This document shows, one piece after another, positions 10,442 through 21,979 of a DNA stretch of 64,000 bases. The translations under genes and the position numbers were made by a program. This DNA comes from Molanna angustata. Its lineage: Eukaryota > Arthropoda > Insecta > Trichoptera > Molannidae. Under the pieces are notes generated by a model. That model searched no databases. It had not been told where the DNA came from and saw only the letters and a list, made by a program, of their open reading frames with translations. Location: positions 13,681,718 to 13,745,717 of the forward strand of contig OY754978.1 in the NCBI GenBank assembly GCA_963576475.1. Direction: 5' to 3'. How positions within the stretch are numbered: position 1 is the first letter of the stretch; each line of letters starts with the position of its first letter.

Positions 10442-10995
10442 AATAAGTGGTAATCGAGGGAGATCGCGATCCATTTCCACGCCGGCGACGCTATAGAGCC
10501 CATTGGCCCTGTTCGCCACCGGAGGCAGCCGCAACATCGGACAAACACAAAATATCCACCATCAATCGGGTTCAACCACTGCCCCCGAGAATCCAACCAC
10601 ACACGTCAGGGCCTCCGATTGGTCTCGAAATCGGCCGCTAAGAACACTCCGTTTCAAGTCGGAGGGGCTTGTACCCCGACCCCTCGGTCCTCGTGTTGGC
10701 GTCCGAAGGTTCCGCGGGCTAACACCGGGGGCATCCGACGCAATCATCACCTGTCAGATTTGACGTCTAGTTGTCAACACAGGATGTCTGACCCGACGCC
10801 TGCGCCGGCGGTGTGCCCGAACCACACAACAACATTCGCCACAGTTTGACGAGTAACTGCCGAGCGAGACTAGAGGCGTCCGTCCTGCTCTTCTCTAAGT
10901 ACAGAATTGACGAGGGCACAACAGCGTCGGCCGCCCACCCCCGCCTTTACTTCCTAGGCCCTTAGAGCCGCAACCTAGGCCCAAATAAGTGGTAA
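10442..10995. mobile_element. GC-rich retroposed insert, 12-bp TSD
   Basis: The direct repeat aataagtggtaa flanks the insert (10442-10453 and 10984-10995). The 530-bp insert (10454-10983) is clearly GC-rich in an AT-rich region. It has no A tail, no inverted ends and no ORF with recognisable motifs. A 12-bp duplication without terminal inverted repeats suggests target-primed retroposition, for example of a SINE or a LINE end fragment. The family and the strand are unresolved. Confidence 0.7.
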
Positions 10996-11161
10996 AATGT
11001 TTCGATTGTTGTGTTCTTACTACCTACTTCATTATATTATCAAAATTATTTTTTTCAACATGACATGGTAGGGGACATCAGCTATGTATTTAGGTCCATT
11101 GTACTTTCCGAAAAAGCGCACTTCATAGTGTTGGGAAGAATCTGTTTGATCTTGAAAATAT

Positions 11162-11560
11162 TTTATTTTATTTATTTATTTAACTTTTTGTACATAATAT
11201 AAACAAATACAATGCACACTGGTGGGCTTATTGCCATGTGGCAATATCTTCCAACCAACCAGATTACAGAGTGACAGAATTATACATGTACATCAACAAA
11301 TAATAAAAGCTACAAAGAACAAAATATACATAACACCAAGATAAATATAAAAAACATAAGCAAAAAAAGGGATTGGTAAGGAACAAGAAGAGGAAATCGA
11401 GATCAGGTGTTTTGGGATAAATATTACGTAGCAAAGGAAAGGAAGAGTCTTGCTGAACGTACTTTAAAGTAAGAGCTGAAGAATTCAGTGTTGTGAATTG
11501 GGATATTTAATGTAGTGCGTTCAGCAGATCGAAGCGATAGGCCCTGATTAGAAAAATAAA
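11162..11560 (-). pseudogene. CR1-like LINE 3' end, degenerate
   Basis: On the minus strand the sequence reads AERTTLNIPIHNTEFFSS followed by VRSARLFLSF, matching the C-terminal 'P.H.T.(F/Y)YSSSFT..AARLWN' region of the CR1-like element at 37153-38045. A stem-loop (ttattgccatgtggcaata, about 11230) and a (TTTA)n stretch mark the 3' end. The copy is dead. Confidence 0.65.
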
Positions 11561-12550
11561 ACCTATTTGTAAACAAAATTATTTAGTTTTGAAAACGTTT
11601 TGAAAATCCGAATCGATCTATAGTGAAAATTATCATTTTTCGTTAAACGACTGAAATAATTTTCAATACTAAAATAAAATTGCAGTCTCTGGCCTCTAAC
11701 GCACATCTGTTACAGAATGATTCATTGGTGAAATGGTCCCGTTTCCAAATACTATTACCGAAAGCCATCCGCGACAATTAAATTTTTTATTGCATCATAA
11801 AATTGAATTTCTACATTCCAAACTAATCCCGGATACAAAATGAAATTATGAAATTACACACAAACAAACCGATAGAACAGAATAGTCTTAATGAAAATAA
11901 GAGGCGGGTATTCTGCATTTTTTGGGAAAAAATCACATTCCGTGGAACAGTGTACTTCAGCAGATGGTGGTCAAACAATTAAGAAGAAATTGAATAAAGT
12001 TTCTTGGAGAACACAATGAAAGAGAACGATGGATGATATAATGAAACGATTTCAAACTTAATTGCGAATTTAAATGAAATTTTTATTTATTTTTTAATGT
12101 TCCAAATCTGGAAAAAGACATTTTCATTCAGTGATGCAATAACAAATTGGAAGAATCGATTAGGTGGCGCAAGAAAAAAGATATTTGATTTTAAAATGCA
12201 GATAATGCATCACTTGTTCATCATTTTTACAAAAAAAAAAAAATACAGTGATACAAATGTTATTCATAATTTTTACAAAAAAAATATAGTGATACAATAA
12301 ATGTTCATCATTTTTGTAAAAAAACACAGTGATACAATACCACTAAAATATATTTATTGACATAAAGAAATAATCACAAATAAGGCTGCAATATGCATAA
12401 ATATGGCGGATTTATGCATATAATATAACTGATTTATGTATATAATATAACTGATATCGAACGCAAGACAGCGCGTTGTGAACACAATGGGAGGGATAAA
12501 AATATTATTTTTTCTCCATTAATGAATACTATAGGAACAGAAATATTTAT
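11561..12550. other. No gene; short repeated AT-rich motif
   Basis: No coding evidence. At 12200-12345 three imperfect copies of 'gttcatcatttt(t/a)...aaaa...acagtgatacaa' occur in a row, and a 'tgatttatg.atataatataac' unit repeats at 12410-12450. Confidence 0.45.
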
Positions 12551-12553
12551 TTT

Positions 12554-12771
12554 TCCAACTGTCGATTTGTTCAGGAGAACTTTGTTCTCTTAACATATCG
12601 ACAATGTATCAAGCCAGAATACGCGAGAATTGTATGGAGAGGTCTACTTTTTTCACGGCTTTTCCAACTTTGAAGTCAAAAAACACCAACTTAGAGGCTT
12701 CGCAGCATATATGTTCCATACACGGATTTACTCAGAATTCGGAGTAGAACTTTTCGTGTGTCTGTGTGTGT

Positions 12772-12802
<31 letters not shown>

Positions 12803-13593
12803 AGGGTGTGTGTGTGTGTGTGTGTGTGTCTGTGTGTGTGTGTGTCCCCCTTATAACTTTTGATCCGCTCAATTTACAGAGCCCAAAATTTCAGAATATA
12901 TAAACAGTTATAGGCCTACAAAACTGTCAGGTTTCAGTCAGGGGTTATCAACTTTTGAATTTTTACTTCATTTTTCCATATATCTCAGAAACCATAAAAG
13001 CTAGAACGCTGAAAATTGGTATAAACATATAAAAATACAAAATCTCAAATAAATTTTTTCAAAAAAATTCCAGGGTTTCTCAAACATTTTTTATTAAGAA
13101 AAATATTTTTTTTATGATAAATTTATGAGTTTAACTGCCTATATTTCCAAATATTTTAAAAATATCGAAAAAAGCCGAAACACCCCAACTAGATAATTTA
13201 ATTTTCTATAAAAAATATACAAGATGTATTAGCACATCTCAAACTTTTTTTAACAATTTTTATAAAAATTGAATTTAGTGACGACATTTCTTCATACAAT
13301 TTGTATGGCAATCGCCTACACACAATATCTAAGAAAACCTAATTATTTGATACTAATTTCCAAACATACATACATACCATCATGCTGTTTTCATATTCTG
13401 CGTAGGATCAAAGGACTGACCTCCATACTATCCTATCTTGACATACATATATAGGTACAAGTGTTGTATAGAAAATCAAATATCTTAAAATATTAAATAA
13501 TTTGTGTTTATGGGATTATAGTTTGGTACTTATTCTTCAACTATACATACTATCACTATCGACAGTTGGATCTCATGTGTTACATGCAACTAG
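12554..13593 (+). mobile_element. Helentron-like non-autonomous element, full copy
   Basis: The copy starts TCCAACTGTCGAT and ends CATGTGTTACATGCAACTAG, about 1,040 bp. A 13-bp sequence near the start (tccaactgtcgat) is repeated inverted about 30 bp before the end. A small hairpin CATGT-gtt-ACATG lies 7 bp before the final CTAG. The flanking bases are T and T. The interior carries a (GT)n tract at about 12758-12845. These traits (5' TC, 3' CTAG with hairpin, subterminal inverted repeats, internal microsatellite, T^T insertion) match the known plan of Helentron-associated DINE-1-like elements. No protein is encoded. Other copies are at 15376, 19029, 47391, 47641, 53851, 62427 and 63835. Confidence 0.85.
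12758..12845. repeat. (GT)n microsatellite inside Helentron-like copy
   Basis: A GT tract with interspersed TCTG units lies at the same place as in the copies at 62630 and 48570, so it is part of the element rather than a chance insertion. Confidence 0.9.
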
Positions 13594-13609
13594 TTTACTT
13601 ATAAATAAG

Positions 13610-13735
13610 TCGTTAGGATATCCTATGTTTTGAGTTCCTCCACATAATCTTTGTCTATCTAACTTGGAATTATTCCTGTTTTAAGTTATACAATTTTATT
13701 ACAAATTTAGTAACACGTCCACTTCAAACTACAAG
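13610..13735. repeat. Dispersed repeat shared with 60160-60270
   Basis: The words 'cctccacataatctttgtctatctaact', 'aattattcctgtt', 'caattttattacaa' and 'cttcaa' recur in order at 60165-60255. The family and borders are unknown. Confidence 0.6.
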
Positions 13736-14047
13736 CATTTAATATTTAAAAATCGAAATGAAAAAAATAAATAAAACAATGATAAGAATATTTAATGAAA
13801 GAAATCAAGTTTTAAATCAAAGAGTTTATAAATATAGAAGTAAAAAATAACAGCAATGAACAAATTTTTTTTTTAAATGTATTTAAAATCTATTTATTAT
13901 CATATAATTATGTACCTACACTCTAGCAAAGGGGTGTCAAACTCAATTTTGCAAATGGCCATATATTAAATTTAGAATATGTAGGCGGTCCAGATTCAAA
14001 TAAAAAAAATGCACTGAATTATTATAACCTTTTATTTATTTAATTAT

Positions 14048-14178
14048 ATAGTCTTCTTCTTCTTCTGCTTTAATTAGGACTGTATCCTGTTATTCTCGGA
14101 GCCTGCTCTTGTGAAGTGGACGTCCAGCTATCCTTCCATCTTTTGGGTGGTCTTCCAGAGGGTCTGCCTGCTGTATAG
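14048..14178 (-). mobile_element. LINE tail inside the hAT
   Basis: The minus strand reads GRPPKRWKDSW, a motif of LINE C-termini, and ends in a (GAA)n run at 14050-14062. It interrupts the hAT between its left end and the transposase fragment, so it is the younger of the two. Confidence 0.55.
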
Positions 14179-14234
14179 TATATAATGTAATATACGGTTG
14201 TTAAAAATCATATCAAAGTTATAAAAGAGGGTAA

Positions 14235-14441
14235 TTATTTTGAGCTCGAGGATCCAGACACCTGAATTCTCTTGTTTTTGACAAGCTCATTGATATCAGG
14301 TATCATATTCGTTGTAATTATTTTAAGAATTGATTGGAGATGTTCATTTGTAAGTCTTGTGCGATGTTTGTTCTTATTTATTTTCATGACGCAAAACACA
14401 TAAATAGGTGCTACGAAACATGCACAGAATGCGTGCTGCAT
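14235..14441 (-). pseudogene. hAT transposase C-terminal fragment
   Basis: The 68-codon minus-strand ORF contains FCVMKINKNKHRTRLTNEHL followed by a basic C-terminus. This is the end of the hAT dimerisation domain, where 'FS.(M/L)K..K.K.R.RLT..HL' is the usual signature. The zinc finger, RNase H-like core and start are missing, so it is a remnant. Confidence 0.75.
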
Positions 14442-14699
14442 GCTTTAATAATTCCGGATAATTATCCAAACTCTTGAAATATATTCTGTATAAAATGTAA
14501 GAGCGTTGATCTCTTATTTTTTTTTCAAAATACTGTCCAATTGAAGATCTATCAACACCATTTACAAATGAGCTGGTGCCTGTGAAGGAGGTCCAAAAGC
14601 TCTAAAAATATGATTCTTCTTTCTGTGACACATTGTGATCGCGGGCCGTATCTTTGACACGACTGCTCTAGCACATAACCAATGTTCTTATAATTGAAT

Positions 14700-15375
14700 G
14701 GATTATAAAAAAAATAAAATAATAAGTAAATAGATAAATAAATTCTTGCATTTAGATTGCAACCAAAAAGTAAGATTTACCAATACTCTTGGTGAAATTC
14801 AATCCAGCTCGAAGGAGCAACTTTTTCAAATCTATTTGACTCTAAGGAGTAATGCGACGAAATCCACTTAGGTCTGATGGAAAAACGTGTTTTTATGTAT
14901 AAACTAAGTTAAGCTAACTGACCCCCTGAGCCTATATGTTTAAATCCAACTGGCTCCGTGGACCATTTTATTATCAGAGTGCATATGTATTTTCCATAAG
15001 GAGGCCGAGTTTAATGGATTCTATGTAAGTATATGTATGTATTGAGTGATGCATTGCAGTAAGTATTTGAATGAAAACAGCTAAGACCATTTAAAATTAA
15101 AGAGATTTCAATTAGCATGGGTTTTTTCCTTTATTTTCATAAATATTTAATATTATATAATATTTTGTTTTTTGTTTTAATTTGTAATTTGTGACTGCTC
15201 CCAATAATCTGTTTGGGACACTATGTATGATTAGAAAAAATACAACTGCATAGGTACAAATAAAAAGATTCTAAACAAAACTTCATTATATTGTTTAAAT
15301 ACGAATTTAATTTATACAATAATATATAAAAATAGTTATTTTTCTAGTTTTTGTACATCAACTGCTTAAATCAAG
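14700..15375. other. No gene recognised
   Basis: AT-rich DNA. Only short unsupported ORFs occur and there is no repeat partner that I can name. Confidence 0.4.
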
Positions 15376-15577
15376 GGGGGGGGGACACAGACACACAGAC
15401 ACAATAAATGTTCCGTATATGGAACATATATGCTGCGAAGCCTCTAAGTTGGTGTTTTTTGACTTCAAATTTGGAAAAACCGTGAAAAATATAGACTCTG
15501 CATACACATCTCGCGCATCAGGGCTTGATACTTTGTCGATGTGTTAAGATAAATAAATTCTCTTGAACAAATCGACA
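15376..15577 (-). mobile_element. Helentron-like fragment, 5' part
   Basis: On the minus strand it starts TCCAACTGTCGATTTGTTC (ending at 15577) and runs through the 'ccaacttagaggcttcgcag' region into a short GT tract and a run of G/C at 15376. The 3' half is missing. The base before TCC is A here, unlike the three full copies. Confidence 0.8.
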
Positions 15578-15599
15578 GTTGGATAAGTGTGCATATACT

Positions 15600-18180
15600 T
15601 CCAGATGCCCAAAGTCATATGCATTTAAAAGAGCCTCGTCGTTATTCGTTGGATTGTTGACGCCAAATCAACCTTAGTAGTCATGCTATGACTAAAACCA
15701 TTAGTAAAAACTGCTCTACGTTCTTCACAGAAGAGCACTTGACTACAACAGCCAATCCTCAGTCACTAAATTAAGAATTATTATATAAAAAATTCAACTG
15801 GAATACAATTTAAGTTAATGGAAGGAAAAAATATGGTGTATATTTCAGCCAGAAAGATCAAAAACTCATGATTGCTTTACATGATTCAATCTTAATCAAT
15901 TTTCAAAGGCGTTGAAAACAGATTCAAAACGTAAACAAATAGAAAAATTTCACGAATCACATAAATCCCATTCCATGTGAGTGTTTAGTTAATTTCAAAA
16001 AGTATCAACTTGATCACATTCTGAGAAAAAAATACAGAAAATACTACAAGGAAATATCAACGATATGTAGGAACCTACATATATTATTTTTTGTTAGTCG
16101 GATGAAAATATAAATCAAAATAAATATATCAAAAGTATCATGTTGACTGTCATATAAAAATTGAAATGATAGATGATACGAGCGGATTGTGACTGAGTCT
16201 AAATTCTCCAATGTATACTATGTTCAAGTGAAGTGAATATAGGTCAGTAATTGCGAAAAACAAAGATTATTTTCATGAACGTTGGTAAAAATATCGCCAA
16301 ATAACTTGAGAAAATTCTTAAAAGAGATTTGTTCATATAAATTGTTGGCTCTAGGAAGTTCTTTAGGAAGCAAGATTCTTGCTAATCCCAATTGGCTGTT
16401 GTAACAAATCTGGTATTACCATAAAAAATGTGCTTCTTTCTATCTCTTGTAGATTGAATTTAGAAGTGAAACTTCAATTTTTTCTTTGATAAAATACTTT
16501 CCGCCATCTATGTATGTAATGTAGGTACCATTAAAGTTTTATTGGAATCCAGTGGCAATAATAATAATAATTTTGACCTTTTCTCCAGTTATTAAGATCG
16601 AAACAAGCAATTTAAATTTTTTGCCAATATTCTTATTATTCTGTTTTCATCCATAGACAAAAAATCTACGTATAAATCACTTTGTGTGAAGAAAAATTAT
16701 AAAACATTAAATATTTTAATATAATCCAAAAAATCAAAGAATCGGCGTTTTAATCTTGAATAGCAGAGATATCACATTGTTTTTCTAGAAAATTAGTAAG
16801 ATAGATAAATATTATTTTTCACAGCTTGTCTTATTGAAAGATTATTTTAAAAAAATATTGTATTGTGAACTGCATTTTTTATACCTACTTACAAATTTGC
16901 AATTAAATTTCAAAATATAAAAAAAATATAAATATCAATGTTATCAATTTATGCATCAAAAACTGTTGGTTCACCCCAACCCAAATTTTAGGTTTGAAAT
17001 GGGTGCTTTTGATAGGTTCAATATCTAAAACAATCATAGACAAAATAATATTTATACCTTAAACAAATTTACAACCTACTCGTTTCTTACCTATTTACTG
17101 GTTGGTAAAAAAATAATAAAATAAGAAGGAAACTGCCATTACTGCCATCTATACAATGTACAAAAAGATATGTAGCTCAGGAATATTTGGGATGTCGTTT
17201 TTTTTCAATATAGGTACTGAGTTTCTAGACGGTGATTTAGCCATACGTGCTCGTAATATAAGCATCGATCGATATGTATTATGATTTGTGTCTTGTTTAA
17301 AATACGCATGCGATTGATATCTTAAATGTTTTTGTATGATATTAATTGTAATAAATGATGTGTACAATAACATTGTTCTTCTCATTAATATATCTAATAT
17401 ACCGCACTTTCTAATAATGATTGTAAACACAAAACCACTATAATGATTGTTGAAGGTAGTTTTAAATATTTTGTTTGTTGTTAGTGCGTCTGTTTCTACA
17501 TTAATGTACCATTTTTTGTGAAGATACATCTTCAATGATTATTACATTTCACGGTCTGGCTCATTTCAAATTTATGGTGAGCACAAAAAATACGAGTTAC
17601 ATTTAATATCACCCACCAAGACACATTCAGACCCCAGAGAATTAAGTAGAATAGACATAGTAATTTGGTTATCTTCACGTTATGATTGTATGAGACAAAT
17701 GTCAACTGAGCCTTGAAGGTTATTATTTACACGAGTAAAAAGGCCGCATTTTAGTAATTGTTTCGATAACTTAGAAAATCTGAAGGATAAATTTCGAAGA
17801 TACATCTATCTATTTGAGGCTCGGTGTGTCAATATTGATACTGATTATTGTTTTCTAAGAAACATTCTCAGGTTTCCCCTAGGTAATTGTAATAAAATAA
17901 TATCCAACTTGAGTGTCCTTTGTGAAAAATAATTTCTGGGACCAAATTTGATATTGTCTCTGTATATTATTTAATTTTAATTATTCATATAAACAATAAT
18001 ATTTCTTGGTGAGTATCAATATTTCATTTTGGCTTAAAACGAGGTCTTTTTTTCGAAATTTATTTAGAATAGTAGAACCTTGTAATCCTTTCAAAATTCA
18101 TGTAGCAGAAATGTATTGCGTCATAATTGTTAGCATAACATCAGTTGCGTAATGTAAACATTAATATTATTATTATTGCG
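15600..18180. other. No gene recognised; one weak minus ORF
   Basis: Over 2.5 kb of AT-rich sequence has no assignable repeat. A 128-codon minus-strand ORF at 17149-17535 has a basic, low-complexity composition and no motif that I recognise. It lacks any supporting context, so I do not call it a gene. Confidence 0.4.
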
Positions 18181-18187
18181 AAATTAT

Positions 18188-18350
18188 CGGCTTTCGTGGC
18201 TCAGTTGGTTATTGGATTGGATGTTGGATTCCCGGTGGAGACACAGTTTTTAATTGTGTTTTAAGTCTCGATCTGTGAGACGGTTAGTATCATAAGTCTC
18301 CAGAATGTGGCAACTTGTAATTGGGTGCGTGTTAAATTAATATATGACAT
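18188..18350 (+). repeat. tRNA-derived SINE (family B)
   Basis: A tRNA-like head (gtggctcagttggtta = A box; a damaged B box around gattcccggtggagaca) is followed by the body words 'aattgtgtttt', 'gtctccagaatgtggcaac' and 'ttgtaattgggtgcgtg'. A second, better copy lies on the minus strand at 33055-33258. Confidence 0.8.
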
Positions 18351-19025
18351 AGTAGGTAACTAATATAATGTAATAATATGTTATTGGAAATTGGAATCAA
18401 TTATTTCATTGTAAATTGTACCATTCAAATTCTAAGTGACATCAAGAAACTGTTAGTCGCCCGAAAAGCAATATAAATAGGTTCTTTAAATAGAACAAAA
18501 AACTAAATATTTCATCATAATTTATATCATTAAGTGACAGTTTCAAAGATAAAAAAGATAAAAGTACCTACCTTTAATTAATATGGTTACTGTAATTTGG
18601 TTTTGTATTTTTTTTGTAGTTGTAATAATAACGTATTTTGTGAAGCGGTTAAATTTCAAACAAAACAGCACAATGAAAATATTTGTTACATTCATAGCCT
18701 TTAAGTATTTAATTTAATAATTGCTTTCGAAAATGTATTTAAATAAATTTTGACACTGACGAGTATGAATCGGTCATCCAAAATCTCATCTTAGAGTGGA
18801 ACCTAACACTACTTGTATCATTCTGCATAGACATTTTTTTTACTTTTGTAGGTATAGGTATATTATCGTGATAATGTTAAGTACTTTTTTATTTATTTAT
18901 TTTAAATTAATGCAATATAACAACACTTAAATAGGTTTTACAATGGAATTAATAAGCAATACTAACAATAATTATGTAATTCATTTATGGTATATAGATG
19001 AATTTTCTTTAAAAAATATGAACAT
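18351..19025. other. No gene recognised
   Basis: AT-rich sequence without coding motifs or named repeats. Confidence 0.4.
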
Positions 19026-19028
19026 TAT

Positions 19029-19368
19029 ATGTCGTATGTTGAATTTAGTGACGATATAGTTTCATGCAAGTTTAATATGGCAGTTTATAATACTTAATAT
19101 CTATATCCCTCTATAGTATGATACTTAATCTCCAAACATACCTGCACACATACATACCATCATGCCGTTTTCGTATTCTGGGTAGGAATGAGAATTGGAC
19201 TACATTATATCCTATCCTGGCATACATAGCAACATGTTTTGTATAGAAAATTAAATATCCTTAAATATTCGATACATTGGATTTATGGGTTTATAGTTTG
19301 GTACGTATTCTTCAACTATACATACTATCGCTATCGACAGTTGGATCTCATGTGTTACATGCAACTAG
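19029..19368 (+). mobile_element. Helentron-like fragment, 3' part
   Basis: It contains the 3' portion of the family, from 'gaatttagtgacgat' to the terminal hairpin and CAACTAG, including the inverted subterminal ATCGACAGTTGGA. It lacks the GT tract and the 5' end. Confidence 0.85.
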
Positions 19369-19589
19369 TTACATAAATTAATAAGAAAGTGTACATGGTA
19401 CATATTTATGTATATCGTTTTGTAATGATCAATATCATGTTTTTTTCTTTTTTTAATGGGTAAATATGTATGATTAAAAATGTGATAAATTATGACGAAT
19501 TTAAACATGAGCCACATAAAACTAATAAACATGCGGTATTTATTTTCATAATGTAAAATTATTAGGTAATAAGTTGTAATTTTTATACA

Positions 19590-19660
19590 CTGGTTAAGAA
19601 ATTGCCATATGGCAATAAACTCGCCACTTGCGCAGGGTGCAAGGAAGCATTTTTTTTTAA
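19590..19660 (+). repeat. SINE/LINE 3' tail with stem-loop
   Basis: AAGAAATTGCCATATGGC and AATAAACTCGCC, then TGCGCAGGGTGCAAGGAAG, match the 3' end of the SINE at 49430-49612. The hairpin attgcc-atat-ggcaat is intact. Only the tail survives. Confidence 0.7.
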
Positions 19661-19920
19661 TAGTTGTTTTTTTTTCGAATAACTACCTACTTATTATTAT
19701 AATTTTTATATAATTGAATTACTTTTCAAAAAAAATTCCGATGGTTCAATTCTAAAAAGATGTTTGAGGGATTTTATTTGCACCTATTGGACTTGTGGAA
19801 CTTGTTAGCCACGAAGAGCGACTTCAGAGATTTCAAGATCTTTTGTCAAAAATACGATGCACTCTATATATTTTCTTTCAGTGTACGGCGAGCCTACTGT
19901 TCGCTTAAAATTAGCTCTTC

Positions 19921-20610
19921 TTAAGGGGGCGACTGCTGCCAACGTACCTTGTTTTTAAATTTGATATATGTACCATCATTATTTCTAATCAAATCGTTTT
20001 GAAAAAAATAATTGAGATAGTTTGGGTATTAATAAAATTTTTGATAATGTTCTGTATAAATTATTGTGGGAAAATAATGGCATACCCCGATTTTCAACGT
20101 TTATCTTATATTTTTAGTAAACTATAAGGCGCAAAGGAATATATTTTTTTAAATTAAAGAAGACAAAATTACCTGGAAAACTACTTCGTGACGTTGCATT
20201 AATGCTTCAGGTTTAGTAAAGAAATATAAAAAAAAACATTTATTTTCCATTCAGCGCCATTGCGAAATAAAAGTTTTTTGGTTTATTTACTTAACCTTAA
20301 GCATTTATGCAACGTCATAACATATATATATTTCTAGATACGGTGTTCTTATTTTATTTAAAATATATATTTTGCTCTATACCCCTTATTTTTTTTATAA
20401 ATTTAAGATAAATATCAAAAATCGGGGCATACTGATTATTTTTCTACAAGAATATATACAGAACATAATTATGAAGGTAAGTTTTTTTTATTATTATTCA
20501 AACTAACTTATTTATTATTTTCAAAATTATTCGTTTTATAGTAATGATGGAATATCAAAAAATAGGTATCATTGAAAAAAAAGGTACGTTGGCAGCAGTC
20601 GCCCCCTTAA
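19921..20610. mobile_element. TTAA-flanked foldback element
   Basis: TTAA lies at 19921-19924 and 20607-20610. Between them a 682-bp element begins GGGGGCGACTGCTGCC and ends with its perfect 26-bp inverted complement. The inverted symmetry continues inward: 'cataccccgattttcaacg' (about 20085) faces 'aaaaatcggggcata' (about 20418), and 'gacgttgcattaatgctt' (about 20192) faces 'aagcatttatgcaacgtc' (about 20300). The element is thus almost wholly palindromic with a small loop. TTAA targets are typical of piggyBac, but the ends do not look like the usual CCCT start, so that assignment is tentative. No ORF is present. Confidence 0.9.
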
Positions 20611-20739
20611 GTTCATTGTGTGAGATTTGCAAGGGGACGATTTTAGTTCTTATAAGTAGAACGGTGGTGGATGTTCAACAGTTCACAAGTATACACACAT
20701 AATATAACGTCATTCTTATTCAATTTTTATGTTTTGTGC

Positions 20740-20830
20740 TGTGAGGCACCGGTTTAGAACAGTGTTTCCACTATTTTCTATTATCTTCGTTTTCGGGTGT
20801 TCCGAAAGAGTCGGGTATTATTTTTTTTGT
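20740..20830 (+). repeat. Dispersed repeat, part 1
   Basis: It carries 'gaggcaccggtttagaa' and 'gttttcgggtgttccgaaagag', repeated at 59740-59820 as 'ggcaccggcttagaa' and 'gttttcgggtgttccgtaag'. The unit seems to resume at 21390-21540 after the LINE fragment. Confidence 0.6.
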
Positions 20831-20892
20831 TTGTCACAAGTGAGCAAATTATAGACGAGTTTAGATTAGGTAGGTACCAAAATTTTTGTTAA

Positions 20893-21345
20893 ATTGATTG
20901 AAACCATCCAGCCACTGCAAATTCCACGCAAATACAACATACATACCGACTCGACGTACGAGACACACGCCACACTTCCATAATTATTGCTATAGAACTA
21001 ACTCATCTCTAAACTCACCAATTAACAGAATCCTCACCACTTACAATAAGCATCAAAGAACCCTTCAACTAGATATTTTTCATAACTCGTTAAACCAATA
21101 CAAAAACTTACTATTCAATTTAAAATCAGCATAGTAAGACACATTTTACACATCATTTTACACACCTCATTACACATTTTCACCCACTACACATTTACAT
21201 CCCAGTATGTTATTAATTATGTGAATTGATTTGCCACAAGTAATTGACACTAGGAAGGGATAGTTTAAGAATTATATATTAAGTCTACTCATTGTAATTT
21301 TTTACCTTATGTTGTTTGTGTGCAGTTTAATTATGTAAATAAAAA
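20893..21345 (+). pseudogene. LINE RT C-terminus
   Basis: The reading frame to 21134 contains PTRRTRHTPHFHNYCYRTNS, then SPINRILTTYNKH and LDIFHNSLNQYKN. This is the end of the same LINE group as 24440-25310 (PTRRTRHTHLFHLPIHRTN). The rest to about 21345 is 3'UTR ending in a run of AAAATAAAAAAA. Everything upstream of the C-terminus is missing. Confidence 0.75.
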
Positions 21346-21389
21346 AAATAAAAAAATACATCATACGAAATACATCCCATATAGTTCAG

Positions 21390-21540
21390 CAATGAGGTTC
21401 ACCACCCATTCTGAATGCCGTATCTCTTTGAGTGGAACGAGACTGGTGTTTGGGTATACAGGCATGTGTCGTACCAAAAAACCCGCCGTGCTGCGAGGCC
21501 GTTATGGTATGATTGAAAGAAAGTTTCTCTTTATTACTTA
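21390..21540 (+). repeat. Dispersed repeat, part 2
   Basis: The words 'gttcaccacccattctgaatg' and 'ggcatgtgt' recur at 59850-59930 and 61255-61310. It appears to be the continuation of the unit at 20740-20830, split by the LINE fragment. Confidence 0.55.
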
Positions 21541-21979
21541 ATGTATTCTGTTAAGTTCGTATATTACTGGGAAAATGCTCAATATTCTATTGTGAAATCT
21601 TTTTAAGGATTTGTGCAAAAATGCGAAAATATTGCCCATATAACATTCTGAAGCTTAGAGAGAAATAGGCAATAGGGGACATAATACATTCTCCTTGAAG
21701 ACCATTCTGGAACGATAACATATGTACATCTTTGTATTTTTATTGATTCCTAAAATAATATTTCATGCTGTTACTACTATTTTTTCTTCAGTTATTCTTT
21801 TCAACGGGAACATAATATTGAATCGATTTACTGTTGAATTGGTGTTGTTGATTTATTTTAACGGGGCGACTTACAACTCTTGGAGAAACTTTAGAAAAAA
21901 TGAATATTGGAGACAGCGTATTGGAGACAAGGAACTAGCAAAGAGAGTTCGCTAACACCACCATCACCAGCTCTGAATA

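Larger units (their letters stand above)
13921..14673 (-). mobile_element. Deleted hAT transposon with 8-bp TSD
   Basis: A perfect 8-bp repeat, ctctagca, flanks the element (13921-13928 and 14666-14673), the diagnostic length for hAT. Inside it the ends are related inverted repeats: aaggggtgtcaaac at the left and gtttgacacga-like 'ctttgacacgactg' at the right. A hAT dimerisation-domain fragment lies between them. At about 737 bp it is an internally deleted copy. Confidence 0.85.

Noticed and set aside
17149..17535. 128-codon minus-strand ORF
   Set aside because: No motif, no repeat partner, no splice or promoter context; such lengths occur by chance in 64 kb.
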